A stretch of DNA of 64,000 nucleotides from Vulcanisaeta distributa JCM 11217 (GCF_001316005.1 NZ_BBBJ01000005.1:1-64000); one strand, 5' to 3'. Positions 1 to 10,016 are shown, counted from the first letter of the stretch. Program-made: numbers and translations. The notes: generated by a model not told the origin, from the sequence alone.

Positions 1-352
1 CCCTAACGTTTAGCCCATCAACCTCATCGAAGAGTATAATCCTACCTTTAAAGCCGAAGAGCGAGCCCATCCTCATTGAACTACCGATCACTTGCCTAAT
101 CCTCTCACCGGTCCTAACATCGCTTGCATTTAACTCAAGAACCTCATAACCCCTCTCATTAGCTAGTGCATAGGCGAGTGTTGTTTTTCCAATTCCCGGC
201 GGTCCCACGAGCATTACCGCCTTCTTACTGGGCTTACCCTTCTCCCAACCATTTATCCAATCGAGCAAAGCCTTCTTAGCCTCCTCCTGATTAACGACCT
301 CAGAAAGCCTCCTTGGGCGATACTTCTCAACCCAGGGAATCCTCCTTGACAA
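1..352 (-). CDS. rfcL: Replication factor C large subunit, N-terminal part (runs off the window)
   Basis: This is the clamp-loader large subunit, which with RFC small subunits loads the PCNA sliding clamp at primer-template junctions. About 117 N-terminal residues are present; the rest lies beyond position 1. Visible are the RFC opening IPWVEKYRP, the Walker A motif GPPGIGKTT and a Walker B-type LFDEVD. A TTG start at 352 fits, because it lies 6 bases after the stop of the small-subunit gene on the same strand and the protein then begins with the RFC box I sequence. rfcS-rfcL is a common archaeal pair. The start codon is inferred. Confidence 0.9.
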   Translation of the reverse strand, partial: MSRRIPWVEKYRPRRLSEVVNQEEAKKALLDWINGWEKGKPSKKAVMLVGPPGIGKTTLAYALANERGYEVLELNASDVRTGERIRQVIGSSMRMGSLFGFKGRIILFDEVDGLNVR

Positions 353-358
353 TCAAAA

Positions 359-1391
359 TCACCTCCTCTTTGCAGGTGCTTTGGTCTCCTTACCAACCTC
401 CTTACCAGCCCCCCCTAAACCATACTTCTTACCAATCAGCATTAACTTGGCTAGGAAAGCCGAGAGCTGTATCTCCTCATCAGAACCCTCAGTAAGCCTA
501 TAATCAATGTCGGCCGCGGCTCCGCAATCTCAACCTTCGCCTCATCAGGCACGTTAATGGCCCCACTCATTATCTGCCTCTGTATTGCCCTCAGTATCTC
601 CGTACCAGACACACCATGCTCATACATTAAGGTCCTCAATCTATCCCTAGCCCTAACAAAGTCTCCGCCAAACACCGTATTTACCAGGTCAATTATATCC
701 TTAGGCTCTATGTAACCAACGGTCTTATAAATGACCTCAGGCGTTATTTCCTTAGCCGTAGCAGCAGCGGCCTGTAGTGTGTTTATTGCTTTTCTCATGT
801 CTCCCTGGCTTATGTCCCATATGGCCTCGAGGGCCTCATCAGTAACCTTAACACCCTCCCTCGAAGCAATCTCCCTAAGCCTACCAAGAACAGCATCCCT
901 AGGAAGTGGTGAGAATCTGAACATGGCGCAGCGGGACTGTATTGGATCAATAATCCTGGACACGTAATTAGCAATTAGTATGAACCTGGTCACGTTAGCG
1001 TACATCTCCATCATCCTCCTAAGGGCCTGCTGGGCGTCAGAGGTCATATTATCAGCCTCGTCAAGTATGACTAATTTATACGGTGCCTTACCCATCGGCG
1101 CTGTCCTTGCAAACTCCTTAACCCTCTCCCTAATGGTGGTTATACCCCTCTCGTCACTAGCGTTAAGCTCAAGAACATTCTCACGCCAGGCATCACCATA
1201 AAGCTCATGGGCAATGGCAAGAGCCATCGTAGTCTTACCAGTACCAGGGGGGGACCATAAAACAGCATGTGCGGCATGTTACCGCTCTTCAGAAACTGCT
1301 TAATCCTCTCCTTAACCTCCTCCTGGTCAATAATGTCATCAATCCTCGAAGGACGGTACTTCTCAACCCATATTAATTCTGCGATTGACAT
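359..1391 (-). CDS. rfcS: Replication factor C small subunit (two frame breaks)
   Basis: AAA+ clamp-loader subunit of about 340 residues. The first frame carries the RFC opening WVEKYRP and LFYGPP. A C7/G7 run at 1247-1253 then breaks Walker A; five bases instead of seven restore GPPGTGKTT. The next frame has LDEADNMT (Walker B), the SRC motif (QSRCAMF) and the C-terminal collar. A second break near 511-524 needs one added base; the restored frame runs to a Lys/Arg-rich tail and stops at 359. The gene is essential and every segment is well conserved, so these breaks are read as sequence errors rather than a pseudogene. Confidence 0.9.
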
Positions 1392-1657
1392 TACGATATA
1401 AATGAATTAAATTGGTTAAATAAGTATTCCTCCTGGGTAATTAGGATGATTAGTGGGTATTATTGATAGAGAGTATGTGTAGGTTAACTGGTGGTTAGCT
1501 TGGAAAGGTAAGTGAATAATAAAAGATGGGCTATCATGGTGCTTCATAAATGCTATAGATAGTTCCTTAACCTGCTCATTGCTAATATCGTACCTAGGAA
1601 AAATGAAGTAATAAGGGCATGCACTAGGTATAAATAAGTAATAGCAAGGCTTGAGCC

Positions 1658-2329
1658 TTACCTCGCGCTCGCGGCTATCCTCTCCATCTCATCCTTCTTC
1701 CTAATCGCGTATGACTTCTGGTCATTCTGTGCCGCGGCTATTATCTCATCGGCCAAGCACTCCTCGATTGGCTTGGGATTATTGAAGGAGCACTGCCTGG
1801 CACCCTCGGTTATCCACCTAATGGCTAGGTCAAGTCTCCTTAGTGGTGAGACGTCGACCGATACTGGGTATGCAATACCACCATAGACGACCCTCGTAAT
1901 CTCCTCCCTGGGTGCCGCATTCACTATGGCATCTACAAAGACCTGTATTGGGTTCTGCCCAGTCTTTAGGTGTATCATCTCGAAGGCTCTCTTAACGATA
2001 TTGTAGGCCTTATGCTTCTTACCTGCATTCCTACCTGGGTGCATTAGCTGGTTCATTAATCTCTCGATGGCCGGTATCCTAGCCTTACCAAACTTCCTCT
2101 TCTGATGCCTACCGCTTGTGTGTGGAAGGTACATGGGCTTTAGGCACAGGTACCTCCTGAGGCCTGGGTCCTTAACAATGACGTTATCGAAAGCCCACTT
2201 ACCAAATAACTTGATTGGTTCGCCATCGAGAGTTCTTAAATCCCTTGGGCACTCCTCAATTATTGTTACACCACCAACTTGATAAGTAACGGTCTCCTTA
2301 GACAGTGTAATTCCTTGATCGCTACTCAT
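1658..2329 (-). CDS. rps7: Small ribosomal subunit protein S7
   Basis: Primary 16S rRNA-binding protein of the 30S head. The 223-residue ORF is intact and of typical archaeal length. It shows the S7 core from residue 80 on, including [15 protein letters not shown], the [13 protein letters not shown] helix and the C-terminal [15 protein letters not shown] segment. An N-terminal extension of about 60 residues is normal for archaea. The neighbouring genes are not the usual rpsL/EF-2 operon. About 265 bases of non-coding sequence separate it from rfcS downstream. It has no long G/C run. Confidence 0.96.
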   Translation of the reverse strand: MSSDQGITLSKETVTYQVGGVTIIEECPRDLRTLDGEPIKLFGKWAFDNVIVKDPGLRRYLCLKPMYLPHTSGRHQKRKFGKARIPAIERLMNQLMHPGRNAGKKHKAYNIVKRAFEMIHLKTGQNPIQVFVDAIVNAAPREEITRVVYGGIAYPVSVDVSPLRRLDLAIRWITEGARQCSFNNPKPIEECLADEIIAAAQNDQKSYAIRKKDEMERIAASAR

Positions 2330-2414
2330 TACGCAGGATAAGAAGCAAGTGCCTTTTTAAAGATTTGCCGCACGACCCGGCCCAAACGTGGGTAGGATAA
2401 TACATGGTTTTTAC

Positions 2415-3890
2415 TTATCCCTTAACGACGCCAATGGGTACATGCCTTGAAATTCTCTTCGCCATTCCAGTCAGCTCGGCAACTTCGGCAACCTTATCAA
2501 CGTTCTTATACGCCTCAGGCGCCTCCTCAGATATTATCTCACTCTCCGCGGACCTAACAATGATACCCTTACTCTCCAGGGCGCCCCCCCTAACCTTGTT
2601 AGGCGGCAGCATCCTAACGGCGGCGGACCTACTCAACGTCCTACCTGCTCCATGTGGTGCCGTGCCGAAGGTCACCTGGAACGACGTTGGTAAACCAATC
2701 AATACGTAGGATGCCGTACCCATGCTACCGGGTATTAAGACGGGCTGCCCAATATCTCTATACTTAGGCGGTATCTCAGGCCTACCTGCTGGGAACGACC
2801 TAGTGGCTCCCTTCCTATGCACGAGAACCCTCCTAACATGGCCCTCATCATCGATTACGTGATCCTCGATCTTAGCGATGTTGTGAGCAACGTCATAGAC
2901 GATCTCGAGGCCAAGCTTGTCAGGGTCCTTACCAAAGACCCTCCTGAAGGCCTCCCTAACCCAATGCGTTATTATCTGCCTATTCGTCCATGCATAGTTA
3001 GCCGCAGCCTTCATCGCAGCCAGGTAATCCTGGGCCTCCCTAGTGGTAAGGGGGGGCATTGACGCCAACTCCCTATCCGGCAGGAACAAGCCCCCCCACT
3101 GCTTCATCTTATTCTCCGCAACCCTTATGTAGTCAGTGGCGACTTGGTGCCCAAGACCCCCCCTACTGCCAGTGTGTATTAGGACCATTACCTGACCCTC
3201 CTGCTCAATACCAAGTCTCTTGGCTAAGTTGGCATCGAATATCTTATTAACGACTTGAATCTCAATGAAGTGGTTGCCACTGCCAGTCGTGCCAAGCTCA
3301 TCCTTGCCCCCCCTCTCCTTAGCCCTCTGGCTAACCTTACTCGAGTCCGCACCCTCGTAATGCCCAAACTCCTCAATGAAATTCTTATCATCACCCCCCC
3401 AACCATAGCCCTTAGACAATGCCCAATCAACACCCTCATCAAGCACCTTATCCAAGTCACCAAAGGACAGCTTAAGAAGCCCAGTCTCACCAACACCAGC
3501 GGGGACTAACTTGAATATAGTGTCAACGAGCTCCCTTAATTTAGGCCTAACGTCCTTCTCCGTTAGATTTGTCCTAAGAAGTCTTACACCACAATTAATG
3601 TCATAACCAATTCCTCCTGGGCTTACTACACCTTGTTCCATGTCCATTGCCGCTACACCACCCACTGGGAATCCATAGCCCTGATGAGCATCTGGCAATG
3701 CAATGCTATACTTGTAAATGCCTGGCAAGCACGCGACGTTGGCTGCCTGCTCCAACGTCATGTCCGTCTTCATCTTCTCAAGCAGTGTCTCATCAGCAAA
3801 TATCCTAGCTGGCACCTTCATGCACGGTTTATACCCCCCCTTCGGTATCTCCCACACATAATCGCTTACTTTCTTCAGTGGTGGTACCAT
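2415..3890 (-). CDS. rtcB: RNA-splicing ligase RtcB
   Basis: GTP- and Mn-dependent 3'-phosphate RNA ligase that joins tRNA exons after intron removal and repairs RNA. The single 491-residue ORF has no intein. The metal and guanylylation residues are visible: the DINCG cysteine near residue 100, GSGNHF, an H-x-GSRG histidine segment and the C-terminal GAGRTLSRS motif. Seven G/C runs of seven bases lie in frame. One gives GSRGGLGHQ where the family has GSRGLGHQ, and another gives IPKGGYKP for IPKGYKP, so each probably carries one artefactual Gly. The ligase is needed here because the tRNA-Gly in this window has an intron. Confidence 0.96.
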   Translation of the reverse strand: MVPPLKKVSDYVWEIPKGGYKPCMKVPARIFADETLLEKMKTDMTLEQAANVACLPGIYKYSIALPDAHQGYGFPVGGVAAMDMEQGVVSPGGIGYDINCGVRLLRTNLTEKDVRPKLRELVDTIFKLVPAGVGETGLLKLSFGDLDKVLDEGVDWALSKGYGWGGDDKNFIEEFGHYEGADSSKVSQRAKERGGKDELGTTGSGNHFIEIQVVNKIFDANLAKRLGIEQEGQVMVLIHTGSRGGLGHQVATDYIRVAENKMKQWGGLFLPDRELASMPPLTTREAQDYLAAMKAAANYAWTNRQIITHWVREAFRRVFGKDPDKLGLEIVYDVAHNIAKIEDHVIDDEGHVRRVLVHRKGATRSFPAGRPEIPPKYRDIGQPVLIPGSMGTASYVLIGLPTSFQVTFGTAPHGAGRTLSRSAAVRMLPPNKVRGGALESKGIIVRSAESEIISEEAPEAYKNVDKVAEVAELTGMAKRISRHVPIGVVKG

Positions 3891-4241
3891 GATTAAGTCA
3901 TAATCATTAATTGGGTTAATAAAACTTCACTCTATATCCAGTTAGGTTAATAGCACGTATTTAGTGTATGGTCCTTAATAATATGAATCTTCATTATAAA
4001 TATAAATCATAGCTCAAGTTAAAAATTGTTTGCTAATTCCCAATTAAAAGTTAAAAATTATCTTAAGAACATTAAGACCATAATACTGCCATATTGGTAA
4101 TTAAGTAAAATTTGCTGACATTTGACATAGTATAAAACAACGTAATTAATGCCCCCCATAACTTAGACCTGGACTTTAGAATGATCGTTAGAGTTTATAA
4201 TCATAGGAATAATGTTAGGAGCGTTAAGTAATTAAATAGGT
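3891..4241. other. AT-rich divergent intergenic region (rtcB / gatE)
   Basis: About 350 bases separate two divergently transcribed genes, so both promoters should lie here. The sequence is strongly AT-rich, with several TATA-like stretches (for example near 3985-4010 and 4192-4203, the latter upstream of gatE). A C6 run lies at 4151-4156. I see no ORF, tRNA or convincing C/D-box RNA. Confidence 0.5.
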
Positions 4242-6164
4242 ATGGTCTTTAGTCATGGATATATGCCTATTGATTATAGGGCTGTTGGGCTTAAGGTTGG
4301 CCTGGAGATACATGTTCAATTGAATACTGGCAGGAAGCTGTTCTGTAATTGCCTGCCAATCGTTAGGAATGATGAGCCCCCCCACTTCAGGGTCGTTAGG
4401 AGGTTGAGGCCCAGCATGAGTGAGCTTGGCGAGGTTGATCCGGCGGCCATTTGGGAGTTTAGGAAGCATAGGACCTTCGTTTATGAGGGTTATTACGACA
4501 CCACATGCCTTGTGGAACTTGATGAGGAGCCACCACATGATCCGGACCCTGAGTCTCTCGAGGTTGCGTTGGCCGTTGCTATGATGTTTAATGCCAAGAT
4601 ATTTGATGAGGTTTACGTGATGAGGAAGACCGTGATTGACGGGTCCAATACCTCGGGTTTCCAGAGGACCATGTTGATTGCTCATGATGGTTTAGCCAAG
4701 TTCTTTGATTATAAGGTTCCAATACAGACGATAGCCCTTGAGGAGGATGCGGCTAGAAAAATTGAGGAGAGGGGGGGCGATACCGTTGTTTATAGGCTTG
4801 ATAGGCTCGGTATACCGCTTATTGAGATATCCACGGGAATACTCACCTATAATCCTCAGGAGGTCATGGAGGTAGCTTATTACATCGGTCATAGCATTAA
4901 GATGACTGGTAAGGCCAAGAGGGGGCTTGGCACGGTTAGGCAGGACGTGAACGTATCTATCGAGGGTGGCGCTAAGACGGAGATTAAGGGCGTGCCTGAC
5001 CTCAGCCTGATACCTAAGGTCATTGAGTATGAGGTTCAGCGTCAATTAAACCTATTGGCCATTCGTGACGAGTTGATCAGGAGGGGGGGCGTGAGGGAGG
5101 ATTGGTTTGTTAAGGACTTCGTGGACGTCACCGACATATTCTCATCCACCAAATCCAACCTGATCAGGAAGGTCCTTGAGGGTGGTGGTAAGGTGGTGGC
5201 CATAAAGACGCCTGGCCTAAAGGGCATACTGGGTAAGGAGGTTCAGCCGAATAGGAGGTTTGGCACAGAGTTGGCGGATAGGGTTAAGGTTTGGACGAGT
5301 TTGTCAGGCCTAATTCACAGCGATGAATTACCCGGCTATGGAATAACCGCTGAGGAGGTTTCCAAGGTGTCCTCGAGGCTTGGCGTGGACTCATTCATAC
5401 TCCTGGCAGGTACTTCGGATAGGGACTTGGTGGATGCCGTGGATGTGATCATTGATAGGATCAGGGAGGCGTTGCATGGCGTTCCTGAGGAGACCAGGGC
5501 GGCCAATCCTGACGGCACGACGAGGTTCATGAGGCCCAGGCCAGGCGCCGCGAGGATGTACCCAGAGACTGACCTTAGACCCATAAGGATTACCGAGGAA
5601 ATGTTAGCGAGGGCTAGGGCATTAATACCAGAACCTATCGAGTCTAGGGTGAGTAGGTATGTCGGCTACGGCATGAGTAGGGAATTGGCGATGCAGGTAA
5701 TTAAGTCCCCCCCGTTCTATGACCTAATTGATTACTTAATAGGTGAGTTTCAGGGTAGGGTACCAGCCACGTTAATAGCGAACACGGTCGTGAATACCAT
5801 GAAGTCGCTCCAGAGGGATGGTGTTGATGTGTCTGTGATAACTGAGGACCACCTTAAGGCGATATTCAATGAGTATGCCCAGGGCGTAATAACCAAGGAG
5901 GCAATACCCGACATAATAGCGGCATGGAGTAAGGAACCCGATAAACCTATTGACGACGTAATCAATAGACTAGGGTTGAGAAGGATGAATCCTGAAGAGG
6001 TTAGGAAATACGTAATGGAGAGGGCGCCCAAGCTCGGCATAAACGATAAGAACAAGCTCATGAATGCGCTTATGAAGGAGTTAAGGGGTAAGGCCGACCC
6101 AAGCGATATAATGAGAGCGATAGATGAGTACTTAAAGAATTCCCAAAAAGATAAGGTAGCATAA
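4242..6164 (+). CDS. gatE: Glu-tRNA(Gln) amidotransferase subunit E
   Basis: Archaeal GatE works with the amidase subunit GatD to convert Glu-tRNA(Gln) to Gln-tRNA(Gln). The intact 640-residue ORF has the GatB/E cradle (GLKVGLEIHVQL, LFCNC, RVVRRLRP), a central AspRS-like insert and a helical YqeY-type tail that contacts tRNA. Family starts resemble MDYRxxGLKVGLEIH, so ATG at 4263 is as likely as 4242. Four seven-base G/C runs are in frame; DEPPHFRV probably corresponds to DEPxFRV in the family. The subunit partner gatD is not in the window. Confidence 0.95.
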   Translation: MVFSHGYMPIDYRAVGLKVGLEIHVQLNTGRKLFCNCLPIVRNDEPPHFRVVRRLRPSMSELGEVDPAAIWEFRKHRTFVYEGYYDTTCLVELDEEPPHDPDPESLEVALAVAMMFNAKIFDEVYVMRKTVIDGSNTSGFQRTMLIAHDGLAKFFDYKVPIQTIALEEDAARKIEERGGDTVVYRLDRLGIPLIEISTGILTYNPQEVMEVAYYIGHSIKMTGKAKRGLGTVRQDVNVSIEGGAKTEIKGVPDLSLIPKVIEYEVQRQLNLLAIRDELIRRGGVREDWFVKDFVDVTDIFSSTKSNLIRKVLEGGGKVVAIKTPGLKGILGKEVQPNRRFGTELADRVKVWTSLSGLIHSDELPGYGITAEEVSKVSSRLGVDSFILLAGTSDRDLVDAVDVIIDRIREALHGVPEETRAANPDGTTRFMRPRPGAARMYPETDLRPIRITEEMLARARALIPEPIESRVSRYVGYGMSRELAMQVIKSPPFYDLIDYLIGEFQGRVPATLIANTVVNTMKSLQRDGVDVSVITEDHLKAIFNEYAQGVITKEAIPDIIAAWSKEPDKPIDDVINRLGLRRMNPEEVRKYVMERAPKLGINDKNKLMNALMKELRGKADPSDIMRAIDEYLKNSQKDKVA

Positions 6165-6259
6165 ACGCCGTGATGCGGTGTACTCAGTATTTTCTCACTA
6201 TATAATCTATATGCAAATAAGCAATATTAATTCGTTGGGCGCTTAAAGCATGATCAGGA

Positions 6260-7459
6260 ATGGGTGAGGATAGGGAGGTATACGTAGTTTATTTCAAGAG
6301 GACTGCCTTCTCAAGGGTTAAGAGGGAGGATCCGAAGTTCGACGTGTTCTATGATATAAGTGGTCCAACCCTATTCTCAAGATTGCTTGTTAAGGCTGTT
6401 CAGGACCTTGGTATAAAGCCTGAACAGATTGACCACGTGATAGTCGGTAATGCATTGCAGGGTGGTGATAACTGGAGTATGGGTGGTAGGATACCGGTGT
6501 TTCTTGCAAAGTTTCCGGTTACCATACCCGCCATGGCTGTTGACATGCAGTGTGCCTCATCATTTGACGCAATTGGTATTGGCACAATGGAGATATGGAC
6601 TGGGCAAGCCGACATAGTCTTTGCCGGTGGTTATGAGCACATGTCCAGGGTTCCCATGTACAACAATCCGTATATAGTCCCGCATCTTGAGTTGGCGACT
6701 AATCCCGAGTACGCGATGTATGACATGGCCACTGGTTACGTGATGGGGGGGTTAACCGCCGAGAAATTGGCGGCTCTCAAGAAGATAAGTAGGGAGGAGA
6801 TGGATAGGTGGTCTTACAGAAGCCACATGCTCGCCACGAAGGCCTACGAGGAGGGTTACTTCAAGGATGAGATACTCCCGATAGAGGTCGTTAAAGATGG
6901 ACAGAAGATAGTGGTTGATAGAGATCTTAGTGTTAGGCCAAACACGTCATTGGAAGCCTTAGCCAAGTTACCACCTGCCTTCAAACCAGGTGGTGTAATA
7001 ACCGCGGGTAACTCCGCGCCCCCCCTTAACTCAGGCGCATCGTTAGTAGTCTTAATGTCGGGTAAGATGGTTAAGGAACTCGGCCTAAAGCCACTGGCTA
7101 GGGTTGTGTCGCTAGGTTGGGCCGCCGTTGATCCATCAATAATGGGCGAGGGCCCGGTACCAGCATCAAAGAAGGCGTTGGCTAAGGCTGGGCTTAGGGT
7201 TGAGGATATAGATCTTTGGGAGATTAATGAGGCCTTTGCCGTAGTTACCTTAAACGCAATTAAGGAATTAGGTATTGATGAGAATAAGGTAAACCTTAAG
7301 GGAGGAGCCATAGCGATTGGCCACCCACTCGGTGCGACCGGAGCGAGATTAGTTGGTACCTTGGCTAGGCAGTTGCAGTTGACTGGTAAGGAGTATGGAC
7401 TTGCGACTGCATGCGTTGGTGGTGGGCAGGGCTACGCGATAATTATTCAAAGGGCTTAA
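6260..7459 (+). CDS. Acetyl-CoA C-acetyltransferase (thiolase)
   Basis: Thiolase-fold enzyme that condenses or cleaves acyl-CoA. The 399-residue ORF has the nucleophilic Cys in DMQCASS (about residue 98), NEAF, the GHPLGATG histidine motif and the C-terminal CVGGGQG cysteine. It resembles the bacterial/FadA-like biosynthetic group more than the archaeal HMG-CoA-pathway thiolase, and no DUF35 protein or HMG-CoA synthase adjoins it, so a role in acyl-CoA catabolism is as likely as isoprenoid synthesis. Two seven-base runs are in frame; NSAPPLNSG replaces the usual NSxPLNDG pattern and MGGLTAE replaces MGLTAE. Confidence 0.9.
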   Translation: MGEDREVYVVYFKRTAFSRVKREDPKFDVFYDISGPTLFSRLLVKAVQDLGIKPEQIDHVIVGNALQGGDNWSMGGRIPVFLAKFPVTIPAMAVDMQCASSFDAIGIGTMEIWTGQADIVFAGGYEHMSRVPMYNNPYIVPHLELATNPEYAMYDMATGYVMGGLTAEKLAALKKISREEMDRWSYRSHMLATKAYEEGYFKDEILPIEVVKDGQKIVVDRDLSVRPNTSLEALAKLPPAFKPGGVITAGNSAPPLNSGASLVVLMSGKMVKELGLKPLARVVSLGWAAVDPSIMGEGPVPASKKALAKAGLRVEDIDLWEINEAFAVVTLNAIKELGIDENKVNLKGGAIAIGHPLGATGARLVGTLARQLQLTGKEYGLATACVGGGQGYAIIIQRA

Positions 7460-7518
7460 GTTATTTACATTCAATTTAAACTGAAAACTTAAAATTACGC
7501 ACAAAACTAAGGTATTGT

Positions 7519-7959
7519 ATGTCTGAGATACCGCTTAAGCCTCTGGGTAAGGAGGATATTAGAAAGCTCGAAAGCGCCTTACTCGCCATGTCCCTATTCT
7601 CACAGGAAACCCTGGAGGCGCTTAGGAATCCACATGAAAGACTTACCTGGGTCGATAGCCTATACACGGCGGCTGCAGCGTTTGCCAGGGATAAGGCGGG
7701 AATGCCCATTTCACAGATAGCTGATGAGATTGGGGTTACCGAAGCCACGATACGTAAGCACCTCAGGGGGGGTGAGACGAAGGCCGGTCAACTTGTGTTG
7801 AAGGCTTATGAGAGGCTTTCTAAGGAGGGTTTCAAGATTGAATTGCCGAGTGAATTGGCTGGGGGGGCCATACCTACGGAGGACGTGAGTAAGTTAAGGG
7901 AGAAGATAGAGAGAGTTAAGAAACTACTTAATGATGCACTGAGGGAGTTGAGTTCGTGA
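7519..7959 (+). CDS. Helix-turn-helix DNA-binding protein, probable regulator
   Basis: A 146-residue protein with a central HTH (about residues 55-85: MPISQIADEIGVTEATIRKHL) followed by a conserved GETKAGQLVLKAYE-like segment, and a C-terminal coiled coil rich in Lys and Glu. This architecture is widespread and conserved in crenarchaea as an uncharacterised putative transcription regulator. It starts 60 bases after the thiolase stop on the same strand, so co-transcription is possible. Two G7 runs (LRGGET, LAGGAIP) each probably add a Gly. Its target is unknown. Confidence 0.75.
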   Translation: MSEIPLKPLGKEDIRKLESALLAMSLFSQETLEALRNPHERLTWVDSLYTAAAAFARDKAGMPISQIADEIGVTEATIRKHLRGGETKAGQLVLKAYERLSKEGFKIELPSELAGGAIPTEDVSKLREKIERVKKLLNDALRELSS

Positions 7960-8004
7960 TTGTAAATCGCATTTATGCTGGGTAAGTTTAATGATGGGAT
8001 TTCT

Positions 8005-8871
8005 CTATTCCTCTTCTTCCTCCTCCTCAGTTTCGCGGACCGTAGCCCTAACTTCTTTAGCAGCCTTCTCCGTTTCCTCGACGGCCTTTCTCATCTCATC
8101 AACCTCCTCCTTAGGCAATGGTTGTATTGATGCGGAGGTCGCGGTTAACTTTAGGTACTTGTCCCAGTAAATAACGACTCCCTCATCCGTTATATCCATT
8201 GGATGCCTAACCATCGAGATCTTAGTATCCCTCATCTTCCAGACAATTATTGACCTATACAGTTTACCATCTATCTCATCAAGATCAAGCCTAATAATTC
8301 CATCGACGGCATGCTCAACACCAGGCCCGCCAAAGCCTCGCTCGCCAACTGATACCTGGCTTATGAAGAGCGCCGTTGTGCCTAAGCCAGCAATCACCCT
8401 CTTAAGGAGCATCACCGTTGACCTGGCAATTGATGGCTTGGTCAGGTATAACGTACTCACGGAGTCGATCGTAACCCTCCTAGCGCCGGTATCCTTAATT
8501 GCCTGCCTAAGTACATCGACAAGCTCATGTACATTATCAATATCCTTAACAACGTACTTCTCCCTCTGGGAAGCAGAGCCGATGCCCGCCGTGAACGCAT
8601 CAACAATTGCGAACTTACCCTCCTTCTCGAATTTCGTTATATCCCAATTAAAGTGCCTAAAACTTCTCCTAACAGCGACTGGATGTTCCTCGAGTGCCAC
8701 GAAGACTCCAGCCTCATCCCTCACAAGCCCATTATAGAGGAATTGCTTACCCAGTATTGACTTCCCAGTGCCCGGTCCACCAGAAATTAAGACCACACTC
8801 CTTTCTGGAATGCCACCATACAGTATCTCATCAAGTCCAGGCACGTAAGTCCTAACCCTAGGGACAGTCAT
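8005..8871 (-). CDS. KaiC/RadA-superfamily ATPase with acidic tail
   Basis: A 288-residue single-domain KaiC-like ATPase. Residues 1-30 give the typical opening ([16 protein letters not shown]), followed by Walker A GGPGTGKS and a Walker B-type TIDSVSTLY. The KaiC-family pattern ends near residue 245, and a Glu/Lys-rich helix closes with a run of eight or more Glu. Such proteins are numerous in archaea and are thought to be signalling or regulatory ATPases; no substrate can be named. The gene is intact and convergent with the HTH gene. A second, quite different KaiC-like protein lies at 34281-35333. Confidence 0.85.
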   Translation of the reverse strand: MTVPRVRTYVPGLDEILYGGIPERSVVLISGGPGTGKSILGKQFLYNGLVRDEAGVFVALEEHPVAVRRSFRHFNWDITKFEKEGKFAIVDAFTAGIGSASQREKYVVKDIDNVHELVDVLRQAIKDTGARRVTIDSVSTLYLTKPSIARSTVMLLKRVIAGLGTTALFISQVSVGERGFGGPGVEHAVDGIIRLDLDEIDGKLYRSIIVWKMRDTKISMVRHPMDITDEGVVIYWDKYLKLTATSASIQPLPKEEVDEMRKAVEETEKAAKEVRATVRETEEEEEEE

Positions 8872-8932
8872 TAAAATAGCAAGTCATAATTTCTACTTTA
8901 AAACTTTTCGTAAATATGGTTAATAAATAATA

Positions 8933-8943
8933 CTTATAAATAA
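8933..8943 (+). promoter_or_regulatory. TATA box of the SDH-like protease gene
   Basis: The AT-rich element CTTATAAATAA is centred about 25 bases before the ATG at 8963. This is the distance expected for an archaeal TATA box and a leaderless transcript. It overlaps a 19-base sequence repeated at 10017-10035. Confidence 0.5.
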
Positions 8944-8962
8944 ATTAATTAATGAATTAGCA

Positions 8963-9843
8963 ATGTTTTTCTTGATATCTATACTGATGTACTAGGGTAT
9001 CTCTTCTGGATACTTCTCTTCATAGCGATGCTTTCACCATGGCTATCAATGAGGTCACTACAGCATGCACGATTAAGGCTTATTGCGTTTATGGAGCGTA
9101 AGTATGGTGCTAGGGTCATAACCATGATACATAGGCAGGAGAAAATAGGGCTATTAGGTGTGCCTATATATAGGTATATCGATATTGAGGATTCGGAGGC
9201 CATTATAAGGGCTATCAGGACTACACCACCTAATATGCCGATAATGCTTATTTTACATACACCAGGAGGTTTGGTATTGGCTGCCTCACAAATAGCTAAG
9301 GCACTCAAGGCACACCCGGCTAGGAAGGTCGTAGTGATACCTCACTATGCCATGAGCGGGGGGGGTACATTAATAGCATTGGCAGCCGATGAAATAATAA
9401 TGGATCCAAACGCCGTACTCGGTCCTCTTGATCTCCAGCTGAGCGGTCCTGGAGGAATTTACTTACCGGCACCGTCTATTCTAAGGGCAGTTGAGATTAA
9501 AGGTAAGGATAAAGTCGATGATCAAACGCTAATTCTTGCGGACATGGCTGAAAAAGCCATTAATCAAGTTAAGGAGTTAGTTATTGAGTTAGTTAAGGAT
9601 AAAGTTGGTGAAGAAAGAGCTAGGTACATAGCTGATAGGCTTGTGAGCGGTTATTACACTCATGACTATCCAATAACCGTAGAGCAATTAAGGGAAATGG
9701 GGGGGCTTAAAGTATCAACCGACGTACCACCTGAAATATACGAATTAATGACGCTATACCCACAAGCTAGAACGAATAGACCTGGCATTGAGTATTTACC
9801 ACACCCAATAGCACCAAGACCAACAACCAGAGATCAAAGATAA
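8963..9843 (+). CDS. Membrane-anchored serine-dehydrogenase-proteinase-like (ClpP/SppA fold) protein
   Basis: This belongs to the SDH_sah/DUF114 family of ClpP-fold serine proteases. The longest uninterrupted ORF starts at 9028, but family members have an N-terminal membrane helix. That helix is encoded just upstream (LGYLFWILLFIAM) without a start codon in frame. Adding one T to the T5 run at 8966-8970 gives an ATG at 8963 reading MFFLDIYTDVLG, correctly placed behind a TATA box. The fold motifs are LHTPGG, the Ser-containing YAMSGGGT and a conserved LGPLD. The SGGGT has one Gly more than the usual SGGT and lies in a G8 run. Confidence 0.8.
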
Positions 9844-9868
9844 TCAATAATACTTACCGTTAGTAAAA

Positions 9869-9878
9869 ACTTAAATTT
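9869..9878 (+). promoter_or_regulatory. TATA-like box of tRNA-Gly
   Basis: ACTTAAATTT lies about 26 bases before the first base of the tRNA, in an otherwise GC-richer context. This is the expected place for the archaeal TBP site of a stable RNA gene. Confidence 0.4.
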
Positions 9879-9898
9879 CCAATCACCATTGTTTACCC

Positions 9899-9993
9899 GC
9901 GGCCGTAGTCTAGCCTGGTCTAGGATGGCGGCCTTCCGAGCAATGAACGTAGAAAGCCGCAGAACCCGGGTTCGAATCCCGGCGGCCGCACCA
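9899..9993 (+). tRNA. tRNA-Gly (UCC), intron-containing, CCA encoded
   Basis: The acceptor strands GCGGCCG and CGGCCGC pair, followed by discriminator A and an encoded CCA (9991-9993). The T arm is CCGGG-TTCGAAT-CCCGG. The anticodon stem GCGGC/GCCGC flanks CTTCC, giving anticodon UCC, and about 16 extra bases lie after position 37, i.e. a canonical-position intron that would need the archaeal splicing endonuclease and RtcB. Exact intron ends are ambiguous by one or two bases (mature loop CUUCCGA or CUUCCAA). The body closely resembles crenarchaeal tRNA-Gly. Confidence 0.93.
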
Positions 9994-10016
9994 CTAAACT
10001 TTATAAATATTTATTA

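Noticed and set aside
1392-1657. Open minus-strand reading between rps7 and rfcS with ISNEQVKELSIAFMKHHD-like text
   Set aside because: There is no acceptable start codon in frame and no family resemblance; it may be a decayed remnant but cannot be supported.
8363-8737. 124-residue plus-strand ORF opposite the KaiC-like gene
   Set aside because: Antisense shadow; the minus-strand protein has clear KaiC motifs.
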